NCBI GenBank assembly: GCA_004794785.1
Contig: SJOL01007508.1
Coordinates: 435,476 to 499,475 of the forward strand
DNA from: Opisthorchis felineus
Taxonomy: Eukaryota > Platyhelminthes > Trematoda > Opisthorchiida > Opisthorchiidae
Reading direction: 5' to 3'
DNA length: 64,000 nt
The notes below the pieces were generated by a model. That model saw only the letters and a program-made list of their open reading frames with translations. It made no database searches and was not told the origin of the DNA. Within the stretch, counting starts at the first letter, position 1. Each line of letters opens with the position of its first letter. The translations under genes were made by a program, and so were the position numbers. This document shows positions 62,301 to 64,000 of this stretch, piece after piece.

Positions 62301-63661
62301 TTGGACGTTTCTTCATTTACAAACTGAGTAACCACATTTCATCTGACTAGTCTGTTTTCTGCGTCGTCACTGAAAATGGACTAAGTGCTTTATGCAACAG
62401 TCATTGTAAGAGCTTCTGCAATTTACTTGGGGTTGAAACAACTCAGAAGCGGGCTATGTTGGAAGAGCGCCTTTAGTAATACACGGATGGTTGCTGATGT
62501 TTCGTACGTCCAAGAAACGTTTCGGTAGCGCAAACCAAATTGACTTTATATTTTGTCTTTCAGAAAAATTTAATTATTACCCAATCTCCCCCACCCACAA
62601 AGGCCGTGTGTCGTTCGCCGGAATTACTTTCCGAGCTTAAGGCGAACAAATTTACTTTGTTTGTGTTCCCCCTCACAGTCCCAGTTAGTTGTAAGGCCTA
62701 CTCACATCCGGGACTTCGTTTGAATTCAGCAGTGCGTGAATCGAGCTGTCAGTAATTAACAAAATGATGTAAACAGGTATCTAGGCGCTAACTTCTCTGA
62801 AGCACCCGGTTCAAGCTTGCCTTATGAGTGGAAAACTGCGATAAAATCAAAAGAACTTCAAAAGAGTCTATTATTTAACGCCTTTCTATTGTGGCGTTCA
62901 AAAACGATGGTTGCGCATTTGGCAAATTGGGTGATTTTTCGTTTGCTAAACGCACATTAGTAACGAGAAAATTATTAGCAGTGTGATTAAGTTGAAACTG
63001 AGTACCACATTTGACAAAGGTTCCCGGGAGCCCAACGTATAAGGATTCAATCTGATGTCAAGTTTGCAATTTATTGGTTTACATTTATGCCAAATATCTG
63101 TTGTGGCCAGTCTTAACTGATACAATTGAACAAAAATATTCGCTAAAATACACACAGTTTGTTTACCAGTGAAGTGCATAGAAAACTGACGTTTTTCTAG
63201 GTGAATTTAAGAATATATATGTTCTCAGTAGACAGTGTGTCCTGTTAGTGAAGTTTATCTGTGTCGAAAGGCTGAGAAGCACTGTACAGATGTTTTATTC
63301 TTGTTGGGAATCATCAATAGTGTGCATATTACGAAACTCAGAGTTTTGAATCCATGACCTTCCGACCACTGGTTGAACACTCAACGGTTTGGTGACAAGC
63401 AGCTGATTAGCAAGGTGATCAACTCCAACTTAGAAAGGACAGCGCCGCGCATTTTTTAATCAGGGAAGCCATAAGACGTGGTCACGTACTGAGTAGCTGC
63501 TGAACTTCTCAGAAGCAGGTTTCATTCATCTTGTGAAATTATTCTTCCTTTGGGCTACTTATAGATTGTTGGTGGGAGATTTCGGAATTTTCATTTCATA
63601 TTCCGTCCTGTAAGTGTGCGTGTAAGTGACGCTACATCCAGTCCAATTGCAAGTTGATCAG
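59311..63661. other. No supported gene
   Basis: Frames such as 59567-59749 (+), 60587-60841 (+), 62027-62245 (-) and 62946-63179 (-) are short and unrecognised. A 7-bp hairpin CGACACC/GGTGTCG with loop TGT lies at 60990-61006. I see no RNA gene or shared repeat. Confidence 0.42.
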
Positions 63662-63870
63662 CCGCTCGTAGCCGGATAATTAGGTGTTCAAAGTAGTAAC
63701 CGGGAGGTGCGGAATCAAAACACTGCGTTTCGTGAGATGCGTACAGCTGGTGATTCCCAATAAGGGTGAAGGAGTTGCACAGTGCTTCTGGGCTTATCAG
63801 CATAGATAGGTTCCACTGACAGGACAAAATCTATATTGGAATTTCTCAGGTCTCTTCACATCATCATCAG
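63662..63870 (+). mobile_element. tRNA-headed SINE, copy 4
   Basis: The A box (around 'cgtagccggataatta') and the B box are eroded, but the body matches copy 3 closely: 'gtttcgtgagatgcgtac', 'ctggtgattcccaataag', 'gggtgaa', 'acagtgcttctgggctt', 'gacaggacaaaatctata', then 'ctcttcacatcatcatcag'. Copies 3 and 4 together show a unit of about 205-210 bases. It ends less than 100 bases before the minus-strand hammerhead core at the window edge. Confidence 0.75.
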
Positions 63871-63958
63871 TATATACGTTTGTTTGAAAAAGATGGCCAA
63901 ATCATGACAGACGTTTATATTCGTAATGCACTACTCATAAGGTTGCTGAAAATTCTTC

Positions 63959-64000
63959 GACAGCCCACGACCGGTTTCGCCCTTCTTGGGGCTCATCAGG
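63959..64000 (-). ncRNA. Hammerhead ribozyme, catalytic half (cut by the window edge)
   Basis: On the minus strand, starting at base 63999, the sequence reads CTGATGA, stem strand GCCC, loop CAAGAA, stem strand GGGC, GAAA, then CCGGTCGTGGG. All invariant positions of the hammerhead core strands are present (CUGAUGA and GAAA) and stem II is a perfect 4-bp GC helix. The 3' strand of stem III begins CCGG. The cleavage site, stem I and the 5' strand of stem III would lie beyond 64000, so completeness cannot be judged. In metazoa such motifs occur in SINE-like retrozymes and in the terminal repeats of Penelope-like elements; either host is possible here. Confidence 0.75.

Overview
The window looks like animal nuclear DNA, most likely from a parasitic flatworm, with a digenean fluke as my best guess. 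The reasons are the moderately AT-rich, gene-poor sequence, a metazoan-specific Ras-like GTPase, short dispersed elements with tRNA-like heads, a decayed LINE, and repeats carrying hammerhead-ribozyme-like cores of the kind known from schistosome Sm-alpha SINEs and Penelope-like elements. The species call is inference. There is no sign of bacterial organisation: no operons, ribosome binding sites or rRNA.

The only gene I can name is at 50889-52139 (+). It is a RASL10-type small GTPase with P-loop, G3, NKxD, SAK and CAAX motifs, carrying a long N-terminal extension and an extra loop before the G5 motif. The large exon has no ATG before residue 227, so its start must lie in an upstream exon I could not place. 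Just upstream on the opposite strand is a plausible terminal exon (50447-50845) with a strong splice acceptor and an AATAAA signal, which may belong to an overlapping antisense gene.

Elsewhere a few frames look exon-like because they have credible splice sites or coding-like codons (6684, 16487, 20141, 22253, 23628, 34256, 46775 and 47102). None has a recognisable product, and all are low-confidence. Most of the window is intergenic or intronic sequence.

Repeats give most of the structure. Four tRNA-headed SINE copies lie at about 4.6, 12.25, 12.75 and 63.7 kb. A LINE endonuclease relic lies at 28.0-28.25 kb (-). Two inverted copies of one repeat lie at 35.3-36.0 kb, one of them with terminal inverted repeats. 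There are AT microsatellites at 26.5 and 59.2 kb and several perfect hairpins, the best being an 18-bp stem at 49.95 kb. The right edge ends inside the catalytic half of a hammerhead ribozyme on the minus strand.

Because most of the window is non-coding, the genes do not form a visible pathway. The main biology is one signalling GTPase in a landscape of retroelements, some apparently derived from self-cleaving RNAs.
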